DNA of 64,000 nt from positions 9,895,001 to 9,959,000 of the forward strand of contig CM067529.1 of NCBI GenBank assembly GCA_034509925.1. The letters run 5' to 3'. The notes beneath the pieces were generated by a model. It made no database searches and was not told where the DNA came from. It saw only the letters and a list, made by a program, of their open reading frames with translations. The stretch's first letter is position 1; each line of letters begins with the position of its first letter. A program made the position numbers and the translations under genes. Source of the DNA: Hirudinaria manillensis. Lineage: Eukaryota; Annelida; Clitellata; Hirudinida; Hirudinidae. Positions 41,277 to 53,899 of this stretch are shown here, in pieces.

Positions 41277-44200
41277 TTCGATTTTTCTAGTTATCCTGTT
41301 GATTCTAATTTTTTGATAAATAGGGATAATTTAACTTGTAAAATCAATTTGATTCAAACTCGTATGCCCTGGGTGTTAGAACTACTTTGTGTAACTTCCT
41401 CTTAAACTAACAGCTGAATATTCATCTGAATTGAGAGCTTAAAGCTTGAAACGCGTTGGCAGCATTCAGCAATAATAATGACGATTATTTAAAAAAGACC
41501 GGGGGATTTTGGCACAAAAATGACTGCAGATTTTTTGGACTTGTGCTGCTTCTGAGAAGAGATTGGTGATGAGGAATAACTGCGCGCATTGTCAATAATT
41601 TTATGATGCAGTGCTTATGATGCAGTGCTTTTCCGGCATCTTTTCAGTTAGAATTACTCCAGTTCGAATTAGTTATACAGCATTAGTTATATCTGTTAAC
41701 AATTTTTAAACATGTGTATCTTTTAATTATATGTCTTAAAAATCTAACCATTGAAAATATTCGGTGCGTTCAATATGTCAAATTTGTGTCAATAACCTAA
41801 ACAGAAGTTCTTTCAGGCAGCCTATTTTTATGAATGAAGAACTTTAGAAACACTGGTAATATTTAGAATAATATCAAGTATCAATGGGACCGCCCGTCCA
41901 TAAAGTTTGAGGCGGAAGGGAAACAAATCTATGTATATGTATATCTTACATAAATCATCATACAAAAATTAAGATTTGGCGCCATATAAAATTTTCAGTT
42001 AAGTGTATTTTTAAAGTTAGTTTAATCAGAAAATAGATAGAGTTTTAGTTCGGGCTGTTTTTTGATGTTTTTTTTTCAGGGGGGAGGTCTGAGATTTGTG
42101 AAGGAGTATGGGATGGAGGAGCGGGATAAAAATAATTTATCAGCGACTCATATTTGTTGCGGCTTCCGCAATCGACGAAAGTCGTTACTACTGCATTAGT
42201 AAAAATAGGCTGCCTGAAAGAACTTCTTTCGTTTAGGTTATTGACACAAATTGGACATATTGAACGCACCAAATACTTTCAATGTTTAGATTTTTAAGAC
42301 ATATAATTAAAAGATACATATGTTTAAAAATTGTTAACAGATATAACTAATGCTATACAATTATTTTTAAAGTTGTTTACGTTATGCTTGAGTAATTCGT
42401 CCTCGCTGAATTTCGAGATTATTCGACTCGGTTAATAAAGACTTGGGTTAAGCTGACAATATCGTTTACTCACTAATACCAGGAAATACAAAAGTGATGC
42501 GGTCGGTAACATTTATCAAATTTATTGAAAATTCAATCTTTGCATTTCAATTTTGTTGGTGTTGCAGTTCTGACAATATTTCATGAGTTATGAAATGAGT
42601 CATGAGTTGAAAACCGTCACGGTGTTGGAGGATCAGCTATAGAAACTTAATTTCATTGTTTGCACTGAATGTTCAGATAGCTATTAAGATCCGGTAACAC
42701 TGACGAAACATCTGACGGATATCTGTCGATTTCCGCAGAAAAAAGTTACAGGCTTATTCCCCTGTCTGCATAGATGATTGGTCAGAGGAATTCTGACCCT
42801 CTTTCAACTTGGCATCTTCTCTTGACCTCAATGCGAACAAGATCCGTGTTTCCTGAAGCTCATCACTGTGCCAGTACTTTACTGCTAAGCTAATTGCTGA
42901 GCAATGTTGCAGGAGCGTCTATGGTTATTTGGCATTTCTTCAAATGTTTTACGCCTTTCTCTAATGCAACAAAGGATTAACCGATATCAAAAGACTTCCA
43001 CCGTCTTCCAGCAATAAATTCTTCAGGCGCAAATACTCTCCATTTTGTAATGTTCTTCCAACGCCTAAGCGATAAATTCGACATAAAAACAAATAACTTA
43101 TAGGATGGGTACATAGCAACAACAACCAAAGATAATACTATTTTTGATGCTGTCGGCTAAAGGTATCGACGATACAGACATTTTCGCAAAAAAAGTATTA
43201 TCGACACTATCGCCGCGAAACCGATACTTCGATATTGGCAACACTGGCCTTGATAGCAGTTCCAGCCAGAAGAAGCCCCATGGAAGAAGAAAAGGACCAA
43301 CTCATGCTCATTGACCTCCTAGAGGAAGATGACGAATATCTCACTGAAACCACTGTTTGAAACAGTAGGACCCAGGACCAAAAAGAGAACACTGACCTTT
43401 TGACTCTCCGACTTTTTTCGCTCTTTTTTTTTCTTCTCAAGTTTTGTTATTGTGTTTGTTTGTGTTTACGTTTATATTTAAAAAAATTGACACTTGACAC
43501 TATTAACATTTAATCAACAAGAACCGACATTCTATATTCTTTGTTTAGTGATGAAATGACAACGTATTGCTGCACTCGGGTTTTCTGATTATCCTTATTA
43601 AACGATTCAATCTTTCGAATGTTGTAACCCTGAATACACTTATAGGTAGGGCCAAAAACAATGTCTATAAAGAGATAAATAGGAACTAGTTAAGGCAATC
43701 TAGAAACTCAACTACTCCGTCATAATAGTTCACGAATATTCAACAATTACGTTAATGGAATTCTGAGGACATAAGGAAGCCACTGCAGTTTCATGTCTGG
43801 TTGCGTTGCTGGTTTTGGTTGAAAATAATACCGACGAGGGTTTTGATGGAAACACTTTGGAGGAAAACAAAGTCATGCTTTCAGGAGGGAAGAGTCTGGA
43901 AAGGAACTTTGACAGAAGTTACTCATAAAAAAGAAAAATGTTACGGCACCATAGAAACAAAATAAGTTTTTGGTGATTGATTTACATGTTAGCGACCATA
44001 AAACTAAAGTAAAAAAAGCATGAATTTCGTTCAATTTCTAAATTTTAAATTGCGTGAGAAGTTGATTTGAATGGAAGAATTTTAAAGCAATTTATAATAA
44101 TGAAATGCACATCTTTTAAAATTAAAACCAATTAAGAGTGCAAATAATTTGATCATGTACAACATAGAATATCGAATTAATAAATGCAGTGCAAACGGAT

Positions 44201-44405
44201 CCGCGAAATAAAAAGTGAAAATTTATGTCAAAGGTATCATCATTTATTTACAAACATATTCAGCATTTTTTGATTCTCAGGTCCAGCGCAAACTTTTATT
44301 CAATAAAACTTTAAATTGCTTACTCGTCTCCTGAGCTCAGTCGGCATTTCAGGCACATCTCAATTGTCTATTAGTGTTTGTTTTTATACCGCTAACCGAC
44401 GGAAA
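41277..44405. other. Intergenic region between divergent kinase and FCP1 genes
   Basis: Holds the long-inverted-repeat element at 41675-42357. A block with inverted GGTATCGACGATAC and GCCAATATCGAAGTATCGG-like sequence near 43.15-43.25 kb ends in GGCAACACTGG and could be one end of another DNA transposon with no partner found. Next to it is an acidic open stretch (MEEEKDQLMLIDLLEEDDEY near 43.28-43.36 kb) of unknown nature. Both promoters lie in this region. Confidence 0.5.
41675..42357. mobile_element. Palindromic MITE/foldback element with inverted repeats of about 155 bp
   Basis: The arm 41675-41830 (starting TATACAGCATTAGTTATATC) reappears as its reverse complement at 42201-42357 (ending GATATAACTAATGCTATA). 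The two are roughly 90% identical by eye over about 155 bases, with landmarks GTGCGTTCAATATGTC and GTTCTTTCAGGCAGCC in both arms. The 370-base centre has no coding signal. No convincing target duplication was seen, so the superfamily is open. Confidence 0.85.
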
Positions 44406-46628
44406 ATGATTCATGAAGTGATTTATAACGATCTGAATCCTGGTGTTATTACGAAATGGAAAGTACAAGAAGGGCGAAGAGTTACGGAAAATGACATCCT
44501 CTGCGAATGTAAAGGTTTAAAATTAAACAAAGTGAGGAGTCAGTTTGCAGGCCTCATCACGAAGATAGTGAAGAAAGAAAATGATTCTGTTAAACCGGGG
44601 TAACGCTTTTAAAGTACAATCTATAACGAAATTGAATCTTACGTAATGGTGCTTGCACTGTCACAGATTTTCGAAATTGATTATTTGTTTTTTGCAGGGA
44701 TGTCTTGGCGATAATGGAAAAGTGTTCTCACACAACAGTTTGGAGGAATGTCTGTGCAGATTGTGGGATGATGATGGAAAGGTGAACTGTTTTCTTTAAT
44801 TAAAAATTAAATATATCGTGACTTACAACAAAATCTTACAGTCAGGCTGCAACAGGTCCATCCACAAAATTTGTAGCAATGATGCACTGTGTACCAGATC
44901 TACTAGTTTCTGAAGAGGTAAATATTAAGGGTTTAGAAGTGCATTACCTGGCATTAAGTCGTGAAATTTTTAATTAGAATGCCTTGGAACTGGGGAGAAA
45001 AGACAAGAATGTACTCCTGCAAAGGAAGCGTCTAGCTCTTCTTGTAGATCTGGATCAGACAATCATCCACACCACAAATGACAATGTGCCTCCAAATTTG
45101 AAGGTTACACTGGAATTAGTTCTCTATAATTTGATCAGATATTATTTATTTTTGTTTTGCAAACTTCTGTTTAGGATGTTTATCATTTCCAATTGCAACA
45201 TGGTAGAGAAGGAAGGAAGTGGTGGTACCATACAAAACTACGGCCACATACCGAAAGATTCTTAAAAAGCATCTCGGAGTACTACGAACTCCACATCTGC
45301 ACGTTCGGAGTGAGGTCCTACGCTCATGCGATAGCTGGGTACCTGGATCCGGAGAGAAAATATTTCCAGCATCGAATACTCTCGAGGGATGAATGTTTCC
45401 ATCCGAATCTCAAGACTCTCAACCTAAAGTATGCTCATTCCTCATACGTACTATTCACGAGTGGATGGTTTTTAAATGGAACAAATCTATTCTTCTCATA
45501 TTTTGCAGGAATTTGTTTCCTTGTGGCGACACCATGGTTTGCATTATCGACGACAGAGAAGACGTTTGGAAGTCTGCACCCAACATGATACGTGTCAAGC
45601 CGTACTCATTTTTTGATGGCTCCGCAGACATCAACGCACCTCCTCTGGCTGCGAAGTCAGGTCAAATAAAAGAAAAAGAACCTAGGAAGCAGAGAACCGT
45701 GAGAGTTCCCAACAAGAAACCGGAGACAGCCGAAGAGGGGAGACCTCTGGAAGAAAATGTCGGTCAAGGTGCTGACACCTCGAAAGAGGAGGAATTCACG
45801 GAGATGATCGAATGGGAAGACAACGATGACTACCTCCTCCACTTGGAGAGAATCCTGATCAAGATCCACAACTCCTACTACAGGCAATATGAAGACAATA
45901 GTTACAATCCAGAAACTTGCAACTTGGATCTGAAGAGCATAGTGCCAAGTGAAAAGATGAAAGTTCTCCAAGGTTGTAACATACTTTTCAGTGGAGTCAT
46001 ACCATTGAAGCAGAAGCTCGAAACCAGCTGGGCGTACAGACTGGCCGTAAACTTTGGAGCGAGAGTCCATACCGAACTCGTTCTCGGAGGAGAGTCTAAC
46101 GTCACCACTCACGTGATCGGAATGAGAGACGGCACAGAAAAGATCAAGAAAGCCTACAAACATAAGATATTCGTGGTCAACATGGACTGGCTGCTCGACA
46201 GCATAGAGAGGTGGGAGAAAGCGGACGAGACATTGTATCCCATCTCGAAGGAACCTTCCAACAACTACCTGCTCTACTGCATGGGTGGAAGTCAACAGCC
46301 GGAAGAAGCCGGCCCGAAGGAGGAGCCCACGCCGATCGATGAAAAGTGGAGGTCAGAAATACTCGACCTTTGCAGGTCTGCCGTGGAGGAGATGAGTGAC
46401 GACAGCGATGACGAAGAAACAGAAGCAACGGAGACGAGGAAAAGACGCCGATCCGAAGACCTGGAAGACTCGGAGGCAAATCCGAAGCAGATGCATCTGG
46501 AACTGGAAGAGGAGGATCCAAACTCCGACGAGAACTCGGGCAACGAAGAGTCGGACTGCTTCGATGAAGGCAACGATTATTGCCAAGATTATGTTAATGA
46601 CGACGACGATGATGATGATGACAATTGA
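44406..46628 (+). CDS. CTDP1: RNA polymerase II CTD phosphatase FCP1
   Basis: Six exons (44406-44599, 44698-44781, 44842-44917, 44978-45103, 45175-45428, 45509-46628) add up to 618 codons with consistent phases, giving 617 aa. The N-terminus has a lipoyl-like fold signature (GVITKWKVQEGRRVTENDIL) and a conserved Cys pair (VCADCG). The HAD-type phosphatase core carries DLDQT near residue 142 (catalytic Asp pair), LRPHTERFL, and IIDDREDVW near residue 260. A BRCT domain spans about 395-490 (GCNILFSGVIP ... VVNMDWLLDSIERWEK). The C-terminus is acidic and ends in an Asp run. The enzyme removes phosphates from the RNA polymerase II C-terminal repeats in the nucleus, recycling the polymerase. It is shorter than vertebrate FCP1, mainly after the BRCT. 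The ATG at 44406 was chosen because upstream sequence has no in-frame ATG with family similarity. Confidence 0.93.
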
Positions 46629-49600
46629 ATGCGACGGTTGCTTGTCTGACAATTGCTTATAAATTCAGTCTAAACAAACATAAATTTATGCATTTTGTGT
46701 ACTGATGGCTTGCATTAAACCAAAGTCAGTGGAAGTTTTGGTTATCAAACAGAATCTTTAAATGCAACAAACCTTTATAATAGCAATAATAAGTTATTTA
46801 TAAAGCTCTACAAGAAATTCCATGTTTCATTTTATCCACAAACCAACAAAAATACGAATTAAGCTAATCAGTATTTGAACGCTTTGTATCTAGATAATGG
46901 AAGCCAGGCAAGTGAGAGATTTGCATATATTAATGCAGATAATAAAAGTACGGTTTTTCTTTTATTTATTTACAAATTTAGCTTCAAATCATTCATCAAT
47001 CCAGTGTCACTGCTGTGATTGGCTCCTTGCTTTTCGGTCTCATTTGGTCGATGAGGTTTGCTATGGCCCAAGAGCTTTGGTTTATCTGCAAACAAACAAT
47101 TCTGTAGGATCAGTGGTGGCTAGACTTTGATCAGAGATGAATCATATAATGTTGTCTTAAATGACATCCAGATCTGGAATCAACAAGAAATTGTTTCCAA
47201 ATTTAAGGTAAATCTGCTTTGTCATAAGCTTATTGGAAACCCAAACTGATCTCATATGTTTCGATGGTGTATATGTGTCATAGTATCTTTGCACAGAAGA
47301 TTTGTGGTACAGCTTCATGAAACATAAGCCCAAATTATGTGATCTTATTTGTGAATTCAAGGCCTCTCATCCAACATACAATTTCCCAGTTTCACAATTT
47401 AATAAAACCAAGAAAATACATGAAGCCAGTAACACAGCATTATCTCTTTTGATTTGGACCTTCACAGTTTTTTTTTAATTACTTACTAATTGTTGGTCAT
47501 TTTCTGAACATCGCTGAAAATCACTGCACTTGCATTGTGTGGCATGCATATATGCCCTAGATTACCAACAACTGTCACAGACAACCAGCTCTATACATAT
47601 ACAGATCATGAGTGATAGATTTGGTAACCACATCTACAAATGTAAACTCAGATAGGCTGGTACTGCTATCTTTCTCTATAATATTATCTGCATTATCTTA
47701 GCATTGCAATCTCTGTCTACAATGCAAACCTGGTCTATTTCTTCTTTTCCAGTGCAAGGAAGAAGAAGCACCGTCGTGGGATCGATGACATTTGGAAGTG
47801 CTTGCGGTACTTTTGCATCTCTAAAGTAACTGCCGAATTTCTCTCTAAATTGGAAAAACTCGTAGCTTAAACTTTTAATTGTATACATTTATGTATTACT
47901 AGAAGTCATTATTGAAAAGATTATTATTATCTTTCAAGAGCACCAATGGAAACCTGTAGAAAGCAGATCTATCTTTGTGATCTTTGGCTTGATTGGTGTT
48001 TTGATCTATTGGGATAAACTTACTACAACCAATAAAAAAAAAATAATGATTAAGTTATTAGGAAACAGAAATGTAAACAAAACTTTTTACAATGATGAGG
48101 ACGTGTTATCAACAGCAGGACCATCATTTGGAGGGGCAGTAATTCTAAGAAAAAAGTAAAAAGATTTTAAAGGATTTATGTATAAAATAAATTTATGCAA
48201 AAAAATCCCCATAAATGCTAACTGAATTACAATAGTTATTTAAATTGCTTTCATGAATTACTTCTTCAATACATTTAGATTCATGAACGAAATTTCTGCC
48301 TTGAAAAGAAGCACGAAACATGATTAAAATAGTTATAAGTAAATGAAAGATTGGATGCATCAGTGAATGAATATGTGAGTGAATGAAAGAATAAAAGAAG
48401 GAATGAATGAGCGATGGAGCAACGAAAGCACTTAATAAGATGAAAGATACACCTAGAAGCAGAGAATGTAACAAAACATGATTAAAATAGTCAAATATAC
48501 ATTAAATAAACAGAAAACTCACATTGCATCATTGACTTGGGTTTGACTTTGGTAATCACGTAGAGGTGAATTACCTCTGATCAGGGACGTCTCTTCCTAG
48601 GCAAAATGATTTTTTAAAAATATTTTCACAATAATTTATTGCATTACAATTTTAAACACTTATAATGCAACATATCTAGTTTGAAATTCTCATCTTCACT
48701 GACTGCCCAATTCAGTAGGACTAGCTGGATTCTAAAATTGGTCGAGACTAGGAAGCATATTTTAGCATAAGAAAGTTGTGGGATTTTCCAAATTATGTGA
48801 AAATTCATTCACCATAAAATTTGGTGACTTAAGAGGCAAATTGATTGAAGCAGGGGGACTTGTCAGTGAAAAAACATCCTATGATTCAGATGTTGTTCTT
48901 AGTTTAAGCATTGAAAAATGAGATCCATTTGCCTTATATATAGTATAATAAATTAAGCTAACGTGAATTAATGTTAAAACTGTAATCACTCAAAGAAAAA
49001 AAGCTGTTTTCACATTTCTTAATGAAATGCATTCATTCTTGTGATTTAACTGCTATAATCTTTGCAGCTATTCAGTTATTTTTGCTAGGTTTAAGTACTT
49101 ATTTAAAAGAATTCAAAATTTATAAAATCCGGTCTTGCTTCATTCTAAGTGGAATAAGAAGGTATATCATATTATTAGCATATTTTCTTAAAAAAACATT
49201 CCTTTACTAATTTATGATGAGTGTGATAGCTGTAATCACAGCTATTATGTTAATCAATTTAGCCTTTGATGTGATAAGTGATGTACAGTTTACAAATTAC
49301 TTGTAATGAAAGTTACTAACTTTGTTACTTTTTACTAATGTCTAATGAATAATATTGTAATAAGTTACAAATAAAATGAAGAAGCTGGAATAACTAGAAT
49401 ATTGAGTTTGTTTACTATACCTACAGATTCTAGGTTATTAATAAGACTAAATATGATTTACAATTTAGGTAACTAAATTTAGTGTAGTTTGTTATAAGAC
49501 TGCTCTCAGAATTTAGTTTAATTCTTTTAATCCAGAAGTTTAATCCAGAAGAAATAAACAGACCCAAAAGAAATTTGAAAGCCAACTTCTTTTGAAATAT

Positions 49601-50875
49601 AACAAATATTACATAGTTTAACAAAAAATGTTATTTTTTTAAGCTTTAGCTCAACTTTTTAGGTTGATTTTTGCTTGTATGGTACAAATAATAATTGTTT
49701 CTCCTTCCCTGTTCATAAAATTTCATGAAGTATATTTGAACCATTTTAATTTTTGTCATTTGTGTTAACAAGCATCACAACACAATATTACTGTGTACCT
49801 GTAGAATCAAATTTTCTCTATTCCAATAAAAAATTCAAAACAAAGAAATGGATAACAAGAAATTAATTAAAAATTATCCTGAACCCGTTATAAATAGAAA
49901 CCAATCTAAAACTTTGTCATGCTAAATTTTCAACGACATCCCCTTGGAAGAGAAAGAGTGCAATGAGTGAAAAGGTGATAAGGATGTTGTACCCAACATT
50001 TCGTTATTCTTAAATCCACATTGAGTCATTCGTATTTTCCAATTAATTGCAAAGCATAACATATCAGTCTTAAATACGATAATTCAAATTATTTAAAGGG
50101 AAAACCATTAGCCCGATAATACCAACTTCGTTCACACTGGCCTCATTTTTGCCGAAGCAGCATCCCATGTTATATGTTTATCAGTGTTCCGGCAAAATAT
50201 TTAATAAGAGATAAGTTCAGTTTTAAACGAAATCAACATTTGCAAAGTGCGTCAAAGTAATGTGATAAATGCTAATTAGGTTTTAGAAAATAAAAGACAT
50301 TTCTCGTAAATTTTATTTTTACCAATCTTAATTGTTAAGATACCTTTTGTCTCTTTTAATAAAATTTGGAACTTCTAAAATATTTCTGGTTAAAAATTAA
50401 ATAAAGCTAAGTGATTGTTTAAAAACCAACATTAAATTATCTTGAGAATTAATCGTTACCTCAGTGTATGGCCTGTCTATCTTTTCCTCAAACGTAATTT
50501 CACTTAAACTAAGTTAACACTTTTTCGGATGCATTCATCCTTATTCAATATCCCCATGCACCAAAACCAAATATCGCACCAAAACCAAAGCGTTATTTTT
50601 AACATACTTTCGCATTAAGCTCATTATTTCAGTAAGGGATAGCCAGGGGAATGTATGTTTGTGTAGATTTTATGTGTACATTTTCCCTGGGTTCAAATTT
50701 GTCTTAGTATAACTTTCATACAAGTTGCTCGGCAACTTTAAAAAACAGATTTATACTTTATTACATAATTTGAAACATTTCATACAATTAACGAAATATA
50801 AAAAGACGTCAAGTCTAGCAGACCACAAATTACAATGAATTCAGACTCTTATTTTTTAAAGAAAAAAAATCGAAT
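46629..50875. other. Gene-poor AT-rich region
   Basis: No recognised gene. Minus-strand open stretches at 47157-47360 and 47676-47888 (the latter with PNVIDPTTVLLLPCTGKEE) are more protein-like than chance and adjoin each other in different frames. They may be decayed remains of one coding sequence of unknown type. The rest (48.2-50.8 kb) is low-complexity sequence in which I see nothing. Confidence 0.45.
47560..47888 (-). pseudogene. Unrecognised decayed coding remnant
   Basis: Starting at 47888, about 70 codons read through SLSYEFFQFREKFGSYF and a proline-rich PNVIDPTTVLLLPCTGKEE stretch to IVDRDCNAK. The protein-like sequence then seems to go on in another frame (DNADNIIEKDSSTSLSEFTF) down to about 47.57 kb. 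The family is unknown; a transposase or a dead host gene are both possible. Confidence 0.25.
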
Positions 50876-50879
50876 CTAA

Positions 50880-51255
50880 GTAACTGATGTTAGAAACTCC
50901 TTCTCGGAGTTCTCCGACAGGGATCCTCTATTTTTCCCCATCTTCGATGCTGCCACCGCCGCTTCTGACGTCCTTGTCATCGCCTTCGTTCTTTCTTGGC
51001 TAGATAGGCCTATTTTTACTAAGGAGTGCATACGTCGACTTGCCGACCACGCCCCTTGCGCCAATTTCTATTGGGAAGGGATCAGTTCGGAACCCTTTCG
51101 CTTCCAGGTCTACCGCCAGATCTGCATACTTTTCCGCTTTCAGAGCATTACTGCATTCTATTCAGTCCTCCCAAGGGACCGTCAACTCTACCAAAATGAC
51201 GACAGCGACATCAGCACAACATCGGCCTCTTGCCACTTTCAATTAGCACCTGGGG
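50880..51255 (-). mobile_element. Fragment of a non-LTR retrotransposon, C-terminal endonuclease region
   Basis: Translated from the minus strand, 51.23-50.95 kb gives VVILVELTVPWED, then ALKAEKYADLAVDLEAKGF, PFPIEIGARGVVGKSTYALL and, near the end, a basic stretch. This is the usual tail of LINE open frames that carry a restriction-like endonuclease (the ELTVPWE strand is part of the nuclease core). It holds in-frame stops and is only about 0.3 kb long, so it is a fossil scrap. Its family differs from the LINE at 21.5-23.2 kb, which has LIDVSVPDD at this place. Confidence 0.7.
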
Positions 51256-51544
51256 ATAGTGCCTCATCCCTTCTAAGTTGGCTGAGACCGTCCAGTCGTT
51301 TGCCTCTGCAAGGATGCCCTTTTTTTGGCGTTTGACATAGCTTTTTGCAGAGGTATGTGAAGGAAGTAAATCTTCCGTTGCTTGGAGATTGCTATTTTTA
51401 AAAAGTTAATTAATGAAATGAAAAATAATTTCTGTCAACGATGCAAGCTTATTATTTCATAATGTGATCATTTAATGGCCAAAATAAATTTATCTGATTT
51501 GGGAATGCAAAGTATCAAACCACAAAAAGAAAACAAATGGCGGT
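51256..51544. other. Spacer downstream of the N4BP2-like gene
   Basis: AT-rich sequence that should contain the 3' untranslated region of the minus-strand gene at 51545. No clear polyadenylation hexamer stands out. Confidence 0.4.
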
Positions 51545-53899
51545 TTATCCTCTGAGATTCACCTTTAAAATACCCGGATTTACTTCCGTGTATTGATGGC
51601 TGTGCTGCCTGAGATATTTTTCAATGCATGGCTTTATTTTTGCCACCCCTTCCGAACTATGAACACCTCGTCCTGTTATGATAAAGAAATGGGAGCGCTT
51701 TCTGGATAACTCGTTGATGCGGGTTGATAACATTTCAGATATGAGGTCTAGTGCCACTTTAACTTTCAAGCCATGTAGATCAATCGAACCTGAGCGACTG
51801 ACGTTTTCGCACATTTTTTGTACTAATACTTTTTCATGTTCTTTCTTCACTTCATGGTACTTATTTTTCCATTTCTGTGCCTGCGTGGAATAGACGTGTG
51901 CTTGCGAAAATTTCTTTCCACTGAAAGCATCCTTGGCTTTTCCAACATTTTCTTTATGCATTCTCTGAGCGTGTTCCATCTTTTCAACCAGATCAGAGTA
52001 AACCTGTTCTAAATCCACAGAATTGTTAATTTCTTGTTCTTGAGCGAGCGTATTGCCTTTGGCCTTAAAATTGAGTTTTGTAACTGTTTGAGTAGCTTCC
52101 CCTTCTCCAGCTAACTTGAACATTTGTAATCCGTATTTCTTTTTTATTGTTTCCTTTGCTTCAATCATCTTGTACCCAGAAGCAACAAATATATCCTTGA
52201 TAACCTGCTTATTGACATAAGGAAAATGCTCCTCTAAGTGTTGGAGTTTTATCTTTGACGAAAGAAAATGGCCATGGTTCGCAATGTCCAACACTTCCGA
52301 TGAAACATCTGAATTTAAATCTTGCTTATCCTGTTTACACCCAGCGGTCCAGGACTGATGAATCATATGAGCTAATTCAATAGACATTTCAATGGAATAA
52401 CCTAGCTTGTTATTTATGGGTTTAAAGTCTGGTGGTTTTCCAAAACGTTGAACAAGTTGCTCTCCAAGTTCGGAACTAATAACCAGGGATGCTAATTTAC
52501 CAGGAGCAGAAATAGACTGCTTTTTTGATACATCGACTTTATGTTCAAGAAGCGAATGGCACCATCCATCACCATTGATAAACTCTTGATGATCTTCAAC
52601 TTCCAGTTCACATTTTTCTTCATCATCACTTAATGACTCGTCATCTCCAATCCGGGATAAGATTTCTATTATATCACATGGCTCCTGACGATCTTCAGAA
52701 TATAAATTCTCAATAAATTCTCTATCAACATCTGGAAAACAATTGTAAAGAAATTGTAGTTCCAGGTCAGTATTATAGATCGTCTGAATACTTCCATCTT
52801 GTTCGTCTTCAGATGGAAGTTTCGCAAACTTCTTTGGTGACTGCGAAACAGCAACAGTCTGTGTAGAATATTCATTTCTTTCAGGTAACTCGAGCAATTT
52901 TTCCAAATCCATTTCACGGTCTTGACTGTTATCAAAGGATGCTACTGTTTTGGAACTGGAAGCATTCCAAGACTCGAATCCTTCGAAATTTTTATCGCAA
53001 TTTTGCGAGCAATCCGATTCTTTGACCATCTGTAAGAGGGCACTTCCACTGATGTCAATATGATATTCGTTCAACATTCTGCTAATTTCTTCCTTTTTCG
53101 CACCAAGGATAGTTTTATTGGCCAGAATGTCGGGCTTTAGTCTCCAAGGTACCTTAGGTTCAATTATTTCTACAGCATATTCATAAACATCGGCCATTCT
53201 AGCATAAGGCAACATCTCCCACAATTGAGTATTTAAACTATCAACAACAATCGGATTTTTCGACTTATTCATAGCCTCCACGACTAATTCCTGATTCAGT
53301 TCATGTGCTTTGGAGATAATATTTCGTGAAAAGTCTTTTGTATTCTTATTTATGAAAAACTCATCTGTTGACAGTATCACTCCGTCGAATCGTAACTTCT
53401 TTGCAATGGTCGATTTTCCTGACCCTGGACAACCTCTGATCAGAATTAAAACTTTTTCATTGCTTTCTACATATTTCCTAACCAAAGCTGCTGCTTCTTT
53501 GTATGGCAAGACAGTCGAATTGTTCGAAACGACGTGTTTATGTTCATTGCAATTATCATCTTTGTTACGTTTTGTTTTGAGTTCATTGGACATTGCAAGG
53601 TGAGACCAATTAACTTTATGGCATTTCTCAGACTGACGAGAATCCTTGAACAAATTAGAATAATTCTGATTTCCGTTATCATTGTCAATTGATAACTTTG
53701 CCATGGGATGAAAATTAACGTTTGGTTGAATTTTTGAGGGAACCTGAGGCTCTTTGCTCGAAAAGTAAGCTGTGGAAAGTTCCAAGAGTTGGTCAATGGC
53801 TTTGGTTTTGTCATCTTTCGACGAAAAAATAATTTCTTCAATGATCGAAGAATCTATTTGACCTGAAAACATATCATGAATCTCTTTATTATCACCCAT
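51545..53899 (-). CDS. NEDD4-binding protein 2-like: P-loop nucleotide kinase plus Smr domain
   Basis: A single 784-codon coding exon. The N-terminal 40 residues (SIIEEIIFSSKDDKTKAIDQ) look like a CUE-type ubiquitin-binding helix bundle. A polynucleotide-kinase-like P-loop domain follows from about residue 145, with Walker A GCPGSGKST at 156-164, LSTDEFF, PIVVDSLNTQLWEM and a lid part (PDILANKTILGAKKEEI). The middle is acidic and divergent. The last 80 residues are an Smr domain (SIDLHGLKVKVALDLI, then HFFIITGRGVHS), a putative nicking-nuclease or RNA-cleaving fold. The domain order equals that of animal N4BP2, but the protein is less than half the vertebrate length. By family, the role is in DNA repair or in cleavage of ribosome-stalled mRNA. 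A 5' untranslated exon is proposed upstream. Confidence 0.9.
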   Translation of the reverse strand: MGDNKEIHDMFSGQIDSSIIEEIIFSSKDDKTKAIDQLLELSTAYFSSKEPQVPSKIQPNVNFHPMAKLSIDNDNGNQNYSNLFKDSRQSEKCHKVNWSHLAMSNELKTKRNKDDNCNEHKHVVSNNSTVLPYKEAAALVRKYVESNEKVLILIRGCPGSGKSTIAKKLRFDGVILSTDEFFINKNTKDFSRNIISKAHELNQELVVEAMNKSKNPIVVDSLNTQLWEMLPYARMADVYEYAVEIIEPKVPWRLKPDILANKTILGAKKEEISRMLNEYHIDISGSALLQMVKESDCSQNCDKNFEGFESWNASSSKTVASFDNSQDREMDLEKLLELPERNEYSTQTVAVSQSPKKFAKLPSEDEQDGSIQTIYNTDLELQFLYNCFPDVDREFIENLYSEDRQEPCDIIEILSRIGDDESLSDDEEKCELEVEDHQEFINGDGWCHSLLEHKVDVSKKQSISAPGKLASLVISSELGEQLVQRFGKPPDFKPINNKLGYSIEMSIELAHMIHQSWTAGCKQDKQDLNSDVSSEVLDIANHGHFLSSKIKLQHLEEHFPYVNKQVIKDIFVASGYKMIEAKETIKKKYGLQMFKLAGEGEATQTVTKLNFKAKGNTLAQEQEINNSVDLEQVYSDLVEKMEHAQRMHKENVGKAKDAFSGKKFSQAHVYSTQAQKWKNKYHEVKKEHEKVLVQKMCENVSRSGSIDLHGLKVKVALDLISEMLSTRINELSRKRSHFFIITGRGVHSSEGVAKIKPCIEKYLRQHSHQYTEVNPGILKVNLRG

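Noticed and set aside
43140-43250. A second hAT-like element ending GGCAACACTGG
   Set aside because: One possible end only; no inverted partner, target duplication or transposase was found.
45657-46295. Long open frame antisense to FCP1 (212 codons)
   Set aside because: It mirrors the well-supported FCP1 coding exon and shows no family similarity; a shadow of codon bias.
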